Shown here: positions 1 through 10,136 of the stretch, in pieces
Numbering within the stretch: the stretch's first letter is position 1
How the letters are laid out: the number at the start of each line of letters is the position of its first letter
NCBI RefSeq assembly: GCF_023715105.1
Contig: NZ_JAMBNO010000009.1
Location: 1-64,000, forward strand
Direction of reading: 5' to 3'
DNA length: 64,000 nt
Source of the DNA: Hydrogenophaga intermedia
GTDB taxonomy: Bacteria > Pseudomonadota > Gammaproteobacteria > Burkholderiales > Burkholderiaceae_C
The notes under the pieces: model-generated
Database searches by the model: none
The model's input: the letters and a program-made list of their open reading frames with translations, nothing else
Told to the model about the DNA's origin: nothing
Position numbers and translations under genes: made by a program

Positions 1-46
1 GGGGTCTGCCCCCTCTCCTCCCGGAGAAGATTTCTCCTCGACCATG

Positions 47-75
47 AAAAACGCCCCAAGTGTGACCTTGGGGCG
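47..75 (-). terminator. Intrinsic terminator of groESL
   Basis: A perfect 9-bp stem (CGCCCCAAG at 52-60 against CTTGGGGCG at 67-75) with a 6-nt loop is followed, on the minus strand, by five T residues (47-51). It lies about 95 nt past the groL stop, in the right orientation to end the groESL transcript. Confidence 0.85.
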
Positions 76-170
76 CATTGTGGGGTCCGAAGACCCCTTG
101 AATCAACTCCTTAACCGAACGGCTAGGATCTCTCGCGGGGCTTTTGTTTGCAGGGGACCTGCGGTCGGGC

Positions 171-1829
<1,659 letters not shown>

Positions 1830-1854
1830 TCAATTCAAACCGGGGGGAAGTGCT

Positions 1855-2145
1855 TTATTTCTCGACAACCGCGAACAGGTCGTCTTCCTTCATGACGAGC
1901 AGCTCGTCGCCGTCGACCTTGACGGTCTGGCCGCTGTACTTGCCGAACAGGACGCGATCGCCCACCTTGACGGTCAGGGCCTTGGTCTCGCCCTTGTCGT
2001 TGGTGCGGCCCGGGCCGACGGCAACGACCTCGCCCTGATCGGGCTTCTCGGCGGCGTTGTCGGGGATGACGATGCCCGAGGCGGTCTTGGTTTCGCTCTC
2101 GACGCGCTTGACAATCACGCGGTCGGCGAGGGGACGAAGTTTCAT
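1855..2145 (-). CDS. groS: Co-chaperonin GroES (Hsp10)
   Basis: Heptameric lid of the GroEL chamber. The protein has 96 residues and starts [15 protein letters not shown]. It carries the mobile loop region ([14 protein letters not shown]) that docks on GroEL and the conserved GEVVAVGPG turn. A longer reading frame extends 26 codons upstream, but those codons look like leader rather than protein. The ATG at 2145 has AGGAG about 6 nt upstream and matches the family start. It is the first gene of the groESL operon and is driven by the CIRCE-controlled promoter just upstream. Confidence 0.98.
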   Translation of the reverse strand: MKLRPLADRVIVKRVESETKTASGIVIPDNAAEKPDQGEVVAVGPGRTNDKGETKALTVKVGDRVLFGKYSGQTVKVDGDELLVMKEDDLFAVVEK

Positions 2146-2216
2146 TGCATCTCCTGATAGGGATAGGACGGAAAAGGGTTTCGCACGGCGGTCCCGCCGT
2201 GGCCTTGGACCCGTTG

Positions 2217-2243
2217 TTAGCACTCAGATCCAGCGAGTGCTAA
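2217..2243. promoter_or_regulatory. CIRCE operator (HrcA binding site)
   Basis: Perfect CIRCE inverted repeat: TTAGCACTC (2217-2225), a 9-nt spacer, then GAGTGCTAA (2235-2243). Both half-sites match the textbook consensus without mismatch. In the minus-strand sense it begins at the last base of the -10 hexamer and covers the expected start site of groES transcription, so bound HrcA should block initiation. hrcA itself is not in the window. Confidence 0.95.
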
Positions 2244-2271
2244 TCATAAGGGCGCCAGGGGGTGTTTTCAA
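2243..2271 (-). promoter_or_regulatory. groESL promoter
   Basis: On the minus strand, TTGAAA (2271-2266) and TATGAT (2248-2243) are separated by 17 nt, a near-consensus vegetative promoter. CIRCE starts at the final T of the -10. The same stretch reads CTTGAAA followed 13 nt later by CCCTTATG, which loosely resembles a heat-shock sigma-32 site, so dual sigma use is possible. The match to sigma-70 is better. Confidence 0.8.
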
Positions 2272-2290
2272 GAATGCGACTGGCCGGCGG

Positions 2291-3055
2291 TCAGAAATGG
2301 GCCAGGTAGCCGCCGTCGACCACGATCACCTGGCCGGTGACGTAGCTGGCGGCGGGGGAGGCCAGGAACACCGCCGCCCCGGCGATCTCCTGGGGTCGGC
2401 CCCAGCGCCCGAGGGAGGTGCGCCGGGCCAGCCAGTCGGCCACACCGTGGTCGTCCACCATGGCGGCGTTGGCCTCGGTGGCGAAGTAGCCCGGCGCGAT
2501 GGCGTTGGCGGTGATGCCGTGCGGGCCGAGTTCGGCCGCCAATGCGCGGGTCATGGCTTCCAGCGCGCCTTTGGAGGTGGTGTAGGCGGCGTCGCCCGCG
2601 CGGGCAATCGGCCCGGCGATGGAGGTGAGGTTGATCAGCCGCCCGCGGCCCTGGCGGCGCATGGGCACGCTGGCCTCGCGGCACAGGTGCCAGGCGGCCA
2701 CCAGGTTGGTCTCCAGCAGTTCGCGCAGCGCCTGTGGCGGCAGCGCGTCCAGCGGTTCGCGGCGACGCTGGCCGACGGCGTTGACCAGAATATCGATGCG
2801 CCCCGTCCTGTCCAGCACCGTGGCCAACGCCGCGCTGGCCGCGGCTTCGTCGGCCACGTCGAACGGCAGCGGGTGGGCGCGCTCGCCCATCCCGGCGGCC
2901 GCGGCCTGCAGCGTGCCGGGATCGCGCCCGCCCAGCCAGACCTCGGCGCCATGGACCACCAGGGCCTGCGCGATGGCCAGGCCCAGGCCGCGGCCGGCAC
3001 CGGTGACCAGGGCCACCTGACCGCGCAGGTCGAACAACGGGCTGGGGACGGACAT
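2291..3055 (-). CDS. SDR family oxidoreductase (gluconate 5-dehydrogenase-like)
   Basis: Classical short-chain dehydrogenase/reductase of 254 residues, predicted to use NAD(P)(H) on a small alcohol, ketone or sugar-acid substrate. The cofactor glycine motif TGAGRGLG is at residues 18-25. The catalytic tetrad is N117, S145, Y158 and K162 (YTTSK). The C-terminal GQVIVVDGGY strand is typical of the FabG/gluconate 5-dehydrogenase branch. The substrate cannot be told from sequence. The start has no clear Shine-Dalgarno; instead a 6-bp hairpin ends 3 nt before the ATG. It lies 32 nt downstream of the histidine kinase gene and may be co-transcribed with it. Confidence 0.85.
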   Translation of the reverse strand: MSVPSPLFDLRGQVALVTGAGRGLGLAIAQALVVHGAEVWLGGRDPGTLQAAAAGMGERAHPLPFDVADEAAASAALATVLDRTGRIDILVNAVGQRRREPLDALPPQALRELLETNLVAAWHLCREASVPMRRQGRGRLINLTSIAGPIARAGDAAYTTSKGALEAMTRALAAELGPHGITANAIAPGYFATEANAAMVDDHGVADWLARRTSLGRWGRPQEIAGAAVFLASPAASYVTGQVIVVDGGYLAHF

Positions 3056-3058
3056 GGG

Positions 3059-3073
3059 CCGGGATTATCCCGG
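3059..3073 (-). other. Hairpin abutting the SDR start codon
   Basis: CCGGGA (3059-3064), TTA loop, TCCCGG (3068-3073): a perfect 6-bp stem that ends 3 nt before the minus-strand ATG at 3055, where a ribosome binding site would be expected. There is no T-run, so it is not an intrinsic terminator. Confidence 0.5.
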
Positions 3074-3087
3074 GCCGGCCCGACGAC

Positions 3088-5112
3088 TCAGGCGCTGAGC
3101 GCAGCCATCGCCGAGGGCGTGAAGTCCAGCGTCGGGTCGACGCCCTCGAAGGGCAGGGTGAAGTAGAAGGTGCAACCGCGACCGGGCGCGCTTTCGCACC
3201 AGATGCGTCCGCCGTGGCGTTCGACGATGCGCTGCGACAGCGCCAGGCCGGTGCCGTTGCCTTCGAAGTCCATCGAATGGTGCTGGCGCTGGAACATGAC
3301 GAACAGGTTGTGGGCCTTCTCCATGTCGAAGCCGGCGCCGTTGTCGCTGACGAAGAACATGTGCCCGCCCACCGGGTTGACCTTGCATCCCAGCTCGATG
3401 CGCGCCTTCGGGTGCTTGCGGGTGTACTTCACCGCGTTGTCCAGCAGGTTGCCCCAGGCCTGTGCCAGCAGCATGGCGTCGCCGCGCACCATGGGCAGGT
3501 CGGGGTCGACCACCCACTCGATGTTGCGCTGGGTGTTCTCCTGGCGCAGGTGCGCGATCACGCCGTGCAGCAGCGGGCCCAGCGGCACTGGCTGCGACTC
3601 GATGGCGACGCGGCCCAGGCGGGCGTACTCCAGCAGACCTTCGATCATCTGGCCCATGCGCTTGCTCGACTTGGTGATCGACTGCAGGCACTGCTGCACC
3701 ATCGGGTCCTCGGCCTCGCCCAGCTGCTCGTGCAGCAGCGCGGTGAAGCTGGCAATGTGGCGCAGCGGTGCGCGCAGGTCGTGCGAGACCATGTGCGAGA
3801 AGACGTCGAGATCCTTGTTGGCGGCCACCAGCTGGCGCGTGCGCTCGGCAACGCGCTTCTCCAGCTCGCGGTTGAGGTCGTTCATCACGTCCTCGAGGTT
3901 CTTGGCGGCGGTCATGTCGCGCGTGATGCACGAGAGGCCGCGCAGCTCGCCTTGCTGGCTGCGCAGCGCGGTCACCACGCTGTGGGCCCAGAAGCGCGTG
4001 CCATCCTCGCGCAGCCGCCAGCCGCGGGTTTCCCACTGGCCGTGGGCCGTGGCCAGGCGCAGCGTCTGTGCTGCGTCGATCTCGTCCTCGCCGGCGTTCT
4101 CGGTGCACATGAGTGCACCAAAGGCCTGGCCCGTCATCTGCGCGGCGCTGTGGCCGTGCAGCCGCTGGGCACTCTCGGTCCACTCGGTCACGCGGCCCTG
4201 CTCGTCGATGAAGTAGATGCAATAGTCCTGCAGCGCACCGACCATGAGCCGGTAGCGCTGCTCGCTCTCGAACAGCTCGCTGGTGCGCTCGCGCACGCGG
4301 TCTTCGAGGTCGCGGTTGGCGTTGAGCACCAGTTCCTCGGTGTGGCGTCGTTCGCTGATGTCGTGCAGCTCGATGAAGATGCCCTTGATCTCCTGGCCCT
4401 GGTGGTCCGGCAGGTAGTGGATCTCGTAGTAGTGGCGCTGACCGGCGGCGTCCACGCGCTCCGCCTCGAAATGCTGTGCCTGCCCGCTCAGGGCCGCAGC
4501 CACGCGAGGCAGGATTTCGTGCAGCACGTCGGGCCGCACCACCTCGCTCAGGTGCGAGCCCACCATCTGTTGCGGCGATTTGCCGTAGCGCCCCGCGTGC
4601 GCGGCGTTCGCGAAGCGGCACACCAGGTCCTTGTCGTAGTAAGCCAGGCGCGCAGGAATTCGGTCGGTGATGCTGCGCAGCAGCATTTCCGCCGGCGTTG
4701 CCGCGTCGGGGCTCACCGGCGTGGTGTCCGGCGCCGGTAGCACGAGCGAGGTGCTGTGCAGGAAGTGCCCGTGGGCATCGAACACCGCGCGAGACTGCAG
4801 GCGCACGTGCAGCACCGATCCGTCTGCCTTGCGCAGGCTCAGGTCAAGCGCTTGTGGCTCGCGGGTCTGACGCAGCATGTCCAGGTGGGAGCGCAGCTGG
4901 TCCAGGCTGCCATGGTCGGCGGGCTCGATCACGTGCGCCAGCGCTTCGGCACCGGCCTGCTCGTGCCCGAGCCAGTGCAGCAGGGTGCTGTTGGCGCGCA
5001 CGCAGTGCAGTTGCGCATCGAGCGCCAGCAGGCCGCAGGGGGCCTGGTCGAACGGATCGTGGCCGCCAGACGCCGTAGGGCAGGCGTCGGTGAAGGACAG
5101 GTCGAGTTCCAT
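3088..5112 (-). CDS. Soluble PAS-domain sensor histidine kinase
   Basis: 674-residue two-component sensor kinase with no membrane segment, so probably a cytosolic sensor. Domain order: PAS about 20-125, PAS about 140-255, a coiled linker, PAS about 283-405 with a PAC-like end, a second coiled linker, HisKA with phospho-acceptor H444 (SHDLRAPL), then HATPase_c with N-box NLLDNAVKYTRK near 560 and the G-boxes DNGAGFD and GNGTGLAL. The tail resembles the bacteriophytochrome-type kinase family. The ATG at 5112 is chosen because GGAG lies 5 nt upstream; a TTG nine codons earlier is weaker. No response regulator is adjacent, so it is an orphan kinase whose signal and partner are unknown. Confidence 0.88.
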   Translation of the reverse strand: MELDLSFTDACPTASGGHDPFDQAPCGLLALDAQLHCVRANSTLLHWLGHEQAGAEALAHVIEPADHGSLDQLRSHLDMLRQTREPQALDLSLRKADGSVLHVRLQSRAVFDAHGHFLHSTSLVLPAPDTTPVSPDAATPAEMLLRSITDRIPARLAYYDKDLVCRFANAAHAGRYGKSPQQMVGSHLSEVVRPDVLHEILPRVAAALSGQAQHFEAERVDAAGQRHYYEIHYLPDHQGQEIKGIFIELHDISERRHTEELVLNANRDLEDRVRERTSELFESEQRYRLMVGALQDYCIYFIDEQGRVTEWTESAQRLHGHSAAQMTGQAFGALMCTENAGEDEIDAAQTLRLATAHGQWETRGWRLREDGTRFWAHSVVTALRSQQGELRGLSCITRDMTAAKNLEDVMNDLNRELEKRVAERTRQLVAANKDLDVFSHMVSHDLRAPLRHIASFTALLHEQLGEAEDPMVQQCLQSITKSSKRMGQMIEGLLEYARLGRVAIESQPVPLGPLLHGVIAHLRQENTQRNIEWVVDPDLPMVRGDAMLLAQAWGNLLDNAVKYTRKHPKARIELGCKVNPVGGHMFFVSDNGAGFDMEKAHNLFVMFQRQHHSMDFEGNGTGLALSQRIVERHGGRIWCESAPGRGCTFYFTLPFEGVDPTLDFTPSAMAALSA

Positions 5113-5226
5113 GAAGGCTCCGGCGTTGGGCACAGGCAAAGGGGTTCTTGCCCGTCCATATCGGCGTCGTCACGAAAAAATTCATCTCGGGTGCTGTCCC
5201 GGGCGCAATGAGCGGAAAACCGCACG

Positions 5227-5258
5227 AAAAAGCCCCGGGGGCTCGCGCCGCCGGGGCT
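5227..5258 (-). terminator. Intrinsic terminator after metK
   Basis: AGCCCCGG (5231-5238) pairs with CCGGGGCT (5251-5258) around a 12-nt loop. On the minus strand the stem is followed by TTTTT (5231-5227). It lies 19 nt past the metK stop and separates metK from the histidine kinase gene. Confidence 0.85.
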
Positions 5259-5276
5259 GATGTTGATGCTTTCGAC

Positions 5277-6461
5277 TTACTTCAGGCCCGCCGCTGCACG
5301 CAGCGCGGCTGCTTTGTCGGTCTTTTCCCAGGTGAACTCGGGTTCCTCGCGGCCGAAGTGGCCGTAGGCAGCGGTCTTGCTGTAGATCGGGCGCAGCAGG
5401 TCGAGCATCTGGATGATGCCCTTCGGACGAAGGTCGAAGTGCTCGTTGACCAACTTGGCAATCTGCTCGTCGGGGATCACGCCCGTGCCTTCGGTGTAGA
5501 CGGTGATGTTCATCGGACGCGCCACGCCGATCGCGTAGGCGACCTGGATCTGGCACTGCTTGGCCAGGCCCGCTGCCACGATGTTCTTGGCCACATAGCG
5601 TGCGGCGTAGGCGGCCGAGCGGTCGACCTTGGACGGGTCCTTGCCGGAGAACGCGCCGCCGCCGTGCGGGCAGGCGCCGCCATAGGTGTCGACGATGATC
5701 TTGCGCCCGGTCAGGCCGCAGTCGCCCTGCGGGCCGCCGATGACGAAGCGCCCGGTCGGGTTGATCAGGTAGCGGGTGTCCTTGAGCCACTCCTTGGGCA
5801 GCACCGGCTTGATGATTTCTTCGATCACCGCGTCGATGAAGCTTTGCTTCATCTTCGTGGGCGTTTCGGACTGGTCGGGACTGTGCTGGGTCGAGAGCAC
5901 CACGGTGTCGATGCTGTGCGGCTTGCCGTCCACGTAGCGCATCGTGACCTGGCTCTTGGCGTCCGGGCGCAGGAAGGGCAGGCGGCCGTCCTTGCGCAGC
6001 TGTGCCTGGCGCTCCACCAGACGGTGCGCGTAGTAGATCGGTGCGGGCATCAACTCGGGCGTCTCGTCGCAGGCGTAGCCGAACATCAGGCCCTGGTCAC
6101 CAGCGCCGGTGTTGAGGTGGTCGTCGGACGCGTGGTCCACGCCCTGGGCGATGTCGTTGGACTGCTTGTCGTAGGCCACGAGCACGGCACAGCCCTTGTA
6201 GTCGATGCCGTATTCGGTGTTGTCGTAGCCGATGCGCTTGATGGTGTCGCGGGCGACCTCGATGTAGTCGACGTGCGCGTTGGTGGTGATCTCGCCGGCC
6301 AGCACCACGAGGCCGGTGTTGGTCAGCGTCTCGGCCGCCACGCGGCTGCGCGGGTCTTGCGCAAAGATCGCATCGAGGATGGCGTCGGAAATCTGGTCCG
6401 CCACCTTGTCGGGGTGGCCTTCGGACACGGATTCGGACGTGAAGAGGAAATCGCTCGCCAT
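5277..6461 (-). CDS. metK: S-adenosylmethionine synthetase
   Basis: Makes S-adenosylmethionine from methionine and ATP, the cell's methyl donor. The 394 residues include the N-terminal [22 protein letters not shown]-site segment, the [12 protein letters not shown] hexapeptide region and the glycine-rich [16 protein letters not shown] loop, all canonical. AGGAG lies 6 nt before the ATG. It is transcribed divergently from the lpxL-like pair and closed by its own terminator. I saw no recognisable SAM riboswitch in the 154-nt upstream gap. Confidence 0.98.
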   Translation of the reverse strand: MASDFLFTSESVSEGHPDKVADQISDAILDAIFAQDPRSRVAAETLTNTGLVVLAGEITTNAHVDYIEVARDTIKRIGYDNTEYGIDYKGCAVLVAYDKQSNDIAQGVDHASDDHLNTGAGDQGLMFGYACDETPELMPAPIYYAHRLVERQAQLRKDGRLPFLRPDAKSQVTMRYVDGKPHSIDTVVLSTQHSPDQSETPTKMKQSFIDAVIEEIIKPVLPKEWLKDTRYLINPTGRFVIGGPQGDCGLTGRKIIVDTYGGACPHGGGAFSGKDPSKVDRSAAYAARYVAKNIVAAGLAKQCQIQVAYAIGVARPMNITVYTEGTGVIPDEQIAKLVNEHFDLRPKGIIQMLDLLRPIYSKTAAYGHFGREEPEFTWEKTDKAAALRAAAGLK

Positions 6462-6615
6462 TTAAACTCCTGAGGGTTTGCTGATCGGCGTTGCCGGTCT
6501 GTCAGAAGTCGGCGAACGCTTTAGCGGAATTTGTGAATCGCCCCGCAATCAGTTCATCAACTCGGCGATGGCGCGATTTTAGTGCACCGCGCCGCATGCC
6601 AGACACCTGCCCCCC

Positions 6616-7449
6616 TTGGCCACGCTGATCCGTACCCTTTTCGCCCTCGGCAGCCGCCTGCCCCTGCTCGTGCTGCACGCGCTGGGCAGCGCACTGGGCT
6701 GGCTGAGTTTCCTGCTCTCCCCCACCTACCGCCAGCGCCTGCTGGCCAACGCGCAGCAGGCCGGCCAGCCGCGTGCCGTGGCACTGCGCTCGGTCGCCCA
6801 GGCCGGACGTCTGGTCACGGAGTTGCCACGCCTGTGGCTCGGCGCGCCGGTGTCGCTGCGCTGGCAGGGCGCCGAGCACATCGAGGCCGCACAAGCGGCC
6901 GGGCGGGGACTGCTGTTCCTCACGCCGCACCTCGGCTGCTTCGAGGTCACGGCGCAGGCCTACGCGGCGCGTTTCGGGGCCGCGCGGCCCATGACGGTGC
7001 TCTACCGCCCCTCTCGCCAGGCCTGGCTGCGCGACCTCGTCGACCACGCGCGCGAGCGCCCCGGCTTGCGCACCGCGCCCACCACCCTGTCGGGCGTGCG
7101 ACAGCTGATCGCGGCGCTCAAGGCTGGCGAGGCCGTCGGTCTGCTGCCCGACCAGGTGCCGCCGCAGGGTCTGGGCGTGTGGGCGCCGTTCTTCGGCCGC
7201 GACGCCTACACCATGACGCTGTCGGCGCGGCTGGCGCGCTCGGCCGACGCCACCGTGCTGCTGAGCTGGGGCGAGCGGCTGTCCTGGGGGCGGGGTTACG
7301 TGATCCACGTGCGCCCGCTCGGTGCGGCGCTGCCCGGCGAGCCGGAGGCCGCGGCGCGGGTGGTGAACGCGGCCATGGAGTCGCTGGTGCGAGAATCGCC
7401 CGCCCAGTACCTGTGGTCGTACGACCGCTACAAGGCCCCGCGCCGATGA
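6616..7449 (+). CDS. Lipid A biosynthesis-type acyltransferase (LpxL/HtrB family), first copy
   Basis: Inner-membrane acyltransferase family that adds a secondary acyl chain to lipid A or a related lipid. It has 277 residues and a hydrophobic N-terminal anchor (about 5-35). The family HX4(D/E) catalytic motif is HLGCFE (H105, E110), followed by the TVLYRPSRQ-type and LLPDQVPPQG segments. The start is a TTG at 6616: no in-frame ATG fits, and the upstream ATG at 6596 is out of frame. Its stop overlaps the start of a second member (ATGA). Acyl donor and exact position are not predictable, so no symbol is assigned. Confidence 0.85.
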   Translation: MATLIRTLFALGSRLPLLVLHALGSALGWLSFLLSPTYRQRLLANAQQAGQPRAVALRSVAQAGRLVTELPRLWLGAPVSLRWQGAEHIEAAQAAGRGLLFLTPHLGCFEVTAQAYAARFGAARPMTVLYRPSRQAWLRDLVDHARERPGLRTAPTTLSGVRQLIAALKAGEAVGLLPDQVPPQGLGVWAPFFGRDAYTMTLSARLARSADATVLLSWGERLSWGRGYVIHVRPLGAALPGEPEAAARVVNAAMESLVRESPAQYLWSYDRYKAPRR

Positions 7450-8369
7450 CCGAACCCGCGCCCGCCGCCACCCCCCCCGTCCCCGAATCGCGCCTGAGCA
7501 ACCGGCTGGGCGTGGGCTTCATGCGATTGCTGGCCCACCTGCCCCTGCCCTGGGTGCGTGCGCTGGGTTGGGCGCTCGGCCGGGTGCTGCACGCGGTGGC
7601 CGCGCGGCGCCGGCGCATCGCCCAGACCAACTGGGCGGCGTGCTTCCCCGACCATTCCGAAGCCGAGCGTGACGCTGCGGTGCGCCGGCATTTCGTGTGC
7701 TTCGCCCAGGCGTGGCTCGATCGCAGCTGGCTGTGGGAAGCGCCGGCGCACGTGGTCAGGCGCCGCCTGTTGCTCAAGGGCGATCTCGCCGCGCTGGAGG
7801 GCAGCGAGCCGACCGTGATCTTCGCGCCGCATTTCGTGGGCATGGACGCCGGCTGGACGGCCATCACTGCGCACCTGCCGCGGCGCTTCTGCGGTGTCTA
7901 CGCCGAGCAACTCAACGCCGACGTGGACCGCTGGATGTTCCAGGGGCGCCAGCGTTTCAACAACCCGCTGGCGGTTGGCAAGCGCCAGGGCCTGCGCGCC
8001 ATCGTGTCTGCCTTGCGCGACGGCCTGCCGCTGTACCTGCTGCCCGACATGGACCACGGCGAACGTGACGCGGTGTTCGTGCCGTTCTTCGGTGTCACCG
8101 CAGCCACCGTCACCTCGCTGCCGCGGCTGGCGCGGCTGGGCAAGGCACGGGTGGTGCCGGTGCTCACGCGCCTGGTGCCCGACGGCTATGAGGTCACGGT
8201 GCACTCGCCATGGGAGGGCTACCCGGGCGGCACGGTGGAGGAAGACACCGCCGCCATGAACCGCGCGCTCGAGGGCTACATCCGCACCATGCCCGAGCAG
8301 TATTACTGGGTGCACAAGCGCTTCAAGACGCGCCCGAGCGGCGCGCCGCCGTTCTACATCGGCGTCTGA
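7446..8369 (+). CDS. Lipid A biosynthesis-type acyltransferase (LpxL/HtrB family), second copy
   Basis: A second, quite divergent member of the same family (307 residues), with catalytic HX4D motif HFVGMD (H129, D134), the later LLPDMDHGERDAVFVPFFG segment, and the YYWVHKRFKTRP ending typical of these enzymes. The 20 N-terminal residues are Pro/Ala-rich. Its ATG overlaps the stop of the first copy, so the two are translationally coupled and probably act in sequence on lipid A or an ornithine-type lipid. The last 16 bp overlap the 3' end of the opposing hydrolase gene. Confidence 0.87.
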   Translation: MTEPAPAATPPVPESRLSNRLGVGFMRLLAHLPLPWVRALGWALGRVLHAVAARRRRIAQTNWAACFPDHSEAERDAAVRRHFVCFAQAWLDRSWLWEAPAHVVRRRLLLKGDLAALEGSEPTVIFAPHFVGMDAGWTAITAHLPRRFCGVYAEQLNADVDRWMFQGRQRFNNPLAVGKRQGLRAIVSALRDGLPLYLLPDMDHGERDAVFVPFFGVTAATVTSLPRLARLGKARVVPVLTRLVPDGYEVTVHSPWEGYPGGTVEEDTAAMNRALEGYIRTMPEQYYWVHKRFKTRPSGAPPFYIGV

Positions 8370-9301
8370 ACAAACCCCTCGATCAGCGCCGCCACCCGTT
8401 GCGGCTGCTCGTGCACCAGCCAATGGGTGCAGCCGGGCAGGCGCTCGATGCGCAGGTCGGGTACCACGTCCGTCAGCCCGTCCAGCAAGGTGGGCGGTAG
8501 CGCGGTGTCGCCCATGCCCCAGATCACCAGCGTGGGCACCCGCACCGTCACCGCTTCCGGGGGCAGGGTCACAGCGGTGGCGCCCGGGTCGGCCGGCGTG
8601 GGCGGGCGCAGCGGCGAGGCTGCGTAGTAGTTGCAGCCGCCCTGCAGGCCCTGGCGCCAGACCGCGCGGTAGCGCTCGCGCATGGTGTCATCGAGCCAAG
8701 CGGGCTCGGCGGGTGCAGTGCCCTGGGCCGCGAAGGCGGTGAAGAACGGCCACAGCCGGGCGAAGTCGTTCTCGGCCAGGAGCGCCGGCGCGTCGGGGCG
8801 CGCCAGGAAGTTCATGTAGGCGCTGGCGGCCTGTTGTGCGGGCGACTGCGCGAGTTCGCGCTGGAATGGCAGCGGGTGCGGGGCGTTGAGAATGACCAGG
8901 CGGGCCAGGCGCTGTGGATGCCGTGCCGAGAAGCCCCAGGCCAGTGCGCCGCCCCAGTCGTGGGCGACCAGTGCGGCCAGCCGGCCCGGCGTGGGGCTGT
9001 CGGCGCTGACGGCCTCGATCAGGGCGTCGATGTCCTGCATCAGGGGTTTGGCCCGGTACGCTGCCACTTCGGGGGGTGCGCTGGAGCGCTCGAAGCCACG
9101 CAGGTTGGGGGCCACGCACCTGAAGCCCCCGTGCGTGGGGTGGGCGAAGTGTTCGAGCAGTTCGTCCCACACGAAGGCGGCCTCCGGGAAGCCGTGCAGA
9201 AACAACAGCACCGGTCGGCCGCGTTCGCCCGCGGCACGGCAACTCAGGGTGATGCCGTGCGGCAGCACGGCGTCGAAGGCTTCGATCACGGCGGGCTCCA
9301 T
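8354..9301 (-). CDS. Alpha/beta hydrolase, epoxide hydrolase/haloalkane dehalogenase type
   Basis: Alpha/beta-fold hydrolase of 315 residues. The oxyanion-hole motif HGFPE (36-40) and an aspartate nucleophile in VAHDWGGALAW (D115) point to the epoxide hydrolase / dehalogenase branch rather than a serine esterase. The C-terminal GCTHWLVHEQP holds the catalytic His, and WGMGDTALPP sits where the third acidic residue is expected. The start is set at MEPAV; the 24 upstream in-frame codons are Arg/Pro-rich and unlikely to be translated. It lies 16 nt behind engB and may be its operon partner. The substrate is unknown. Confidence 0.85.
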   Translation of the reverse strand: MEPAVIEAFDAVLPHGITLSCRAAGERGRPVLLFLHGFPEAAFVWDELLEHFAHPTHGGFRCVAPNLRGFERSSAPPEVAAYRAKPLMQDIDALIEAVSADSPTPGRLAALVAHDWGGALAWGFSARHPQRLARLVILNAPHPLPFQRELAQSPAQQAASAYMNFLARPDAPALLAENDFARLWPFFTAFAAQGTAPAEPAWLDDTMRERYRAVWRQGLQGGCNYYAASPLRPPTPADPGATAVTLPPEAVTVRVPTLVIWGMGDTALPPTLLDGLTDVVPDLRIERLPGCTHWLVHEQPQRVAALIEGFVQTPM

Positions 9302-9317
9302 CGGGCCCGGCGCGGTC

Positions 9318-10028
9318 TCAGTCGGCGGCGGGCGGTTCGTCGTCGGTGGGGGTGGCCGGCGCCTGCGGCGCACCGTCCTCGCGGGCCCAGCGCATCAGCA
9401 GCGTCGCCACCTCGTCCAGGCCCTGCTTCTTCAGGGCCGAGAACAGTCTGACCTCGCCACCGGCGGTCTGCAGTCGCGCGATCGACAGTGCCTTGTTGGC
9501 TTCGGTGCGGGTGAGCTTGTCGGCCTTGGTGAGGAGCACCAGGAATTTCAGGCCATCTTCCACCCGCGGGCGGATGGCTTCGAGCAGGGCCTCGTCGAGT
9601 TCGGTCAGGCCCAGGCGCGGGTCGACCAGCATCACCACGGCACGCAGGTTGGGTCGGGTGAGCAGGTAGTTCGCCATCACGCGTTGCCAGCGCAGCTTGG
9701 CCTCGCGTGGCACGGCGGCATAGCCGTAGCCGGGCAGGTCGGCCAGCACTGCGTCGGTGATGCCCTGCTTTCCCAGTGTGAACAGGTTGATGCTTTGGGT
9801 GCGTCCCGGCGTCTTGGAGGCGAAGGCCAGGCGCTTTTGCTGCGCCAGGGTGTTGATGGCCGTGGACTTGCCCGCGTTGGAGCGGCCCACAAAGGCGATT
9901 TCCGGCACGTCGAGCGTGGGCAGCGTCTCCAGCGTGGGGGCGGTGGTCAAAAAGCGTGCCGTGTGCAGCCAGGCGTGGGCCAGGCGGGCATCGGCGGCGG
10001 CAGAGGCCGCAGTGGAGTGGTGGGTCAT
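9318..10028 (-). CDS. engB: Ribosome biogenesis GTPase YihA/YsxC (EngB)
   Basis: Essential small GTPase for late 50S ribosomal subunit assembly. 236 residues. Walker A/G1 GRSNAGKST (48-56), a G2-region TPGRTQSIN, G3 DLPGYG and G4 TKAD are all present, in the usual spacing. The C-terminus carries an extra Ala/Pro/Asp-rich tail. The reading frame continues open far upstream on this strand, but only because it shadows the plus-strand cytochrome genes; the ATG at 10028 matches the family start. It is divergent from the cytochrome c4 gene across 108 nt. Confidence 0.95.
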   Translation of the reverse strand: MTHHSTAASAAADARLAHAWLHTARFLTTAPTLETLPTLDVPEIAFVGRSNAGKSTAINTLAQQKRLAFASKTPGRTQSINLFTLGKQGITDAVLADLPGYGYAAVPREAKLRWQRVMANYLLTRPNLRAVVMLVDPRLGLTELDEALLEAIRPRVEDGLKFLVLLTKADKLTRTEANKALSIARLQTAGGEVRLFSALKKQGLDEVATLLMRWAREDGAPQAPATPTDDEPPAAD

Positions 10029-10136
10029 CTGAGGGGGTCTTGGTGGCGCATTGTAAAATCTGTGGGTTTTGACCGGCCGACCCTCGACAAGTCCCCACAC
10101 CGAACGAACCCGTCCGACCGCGACGCACGCCCCGAC

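Noticed and set aside
6462..6615. Possible SAM-sensing riboswitch upstream of metK
   Set aside because: I looked for paired elements and found no recognisable SAM riboswitch core in the 154-nt gap; only a TAAAAT without a matching -35.
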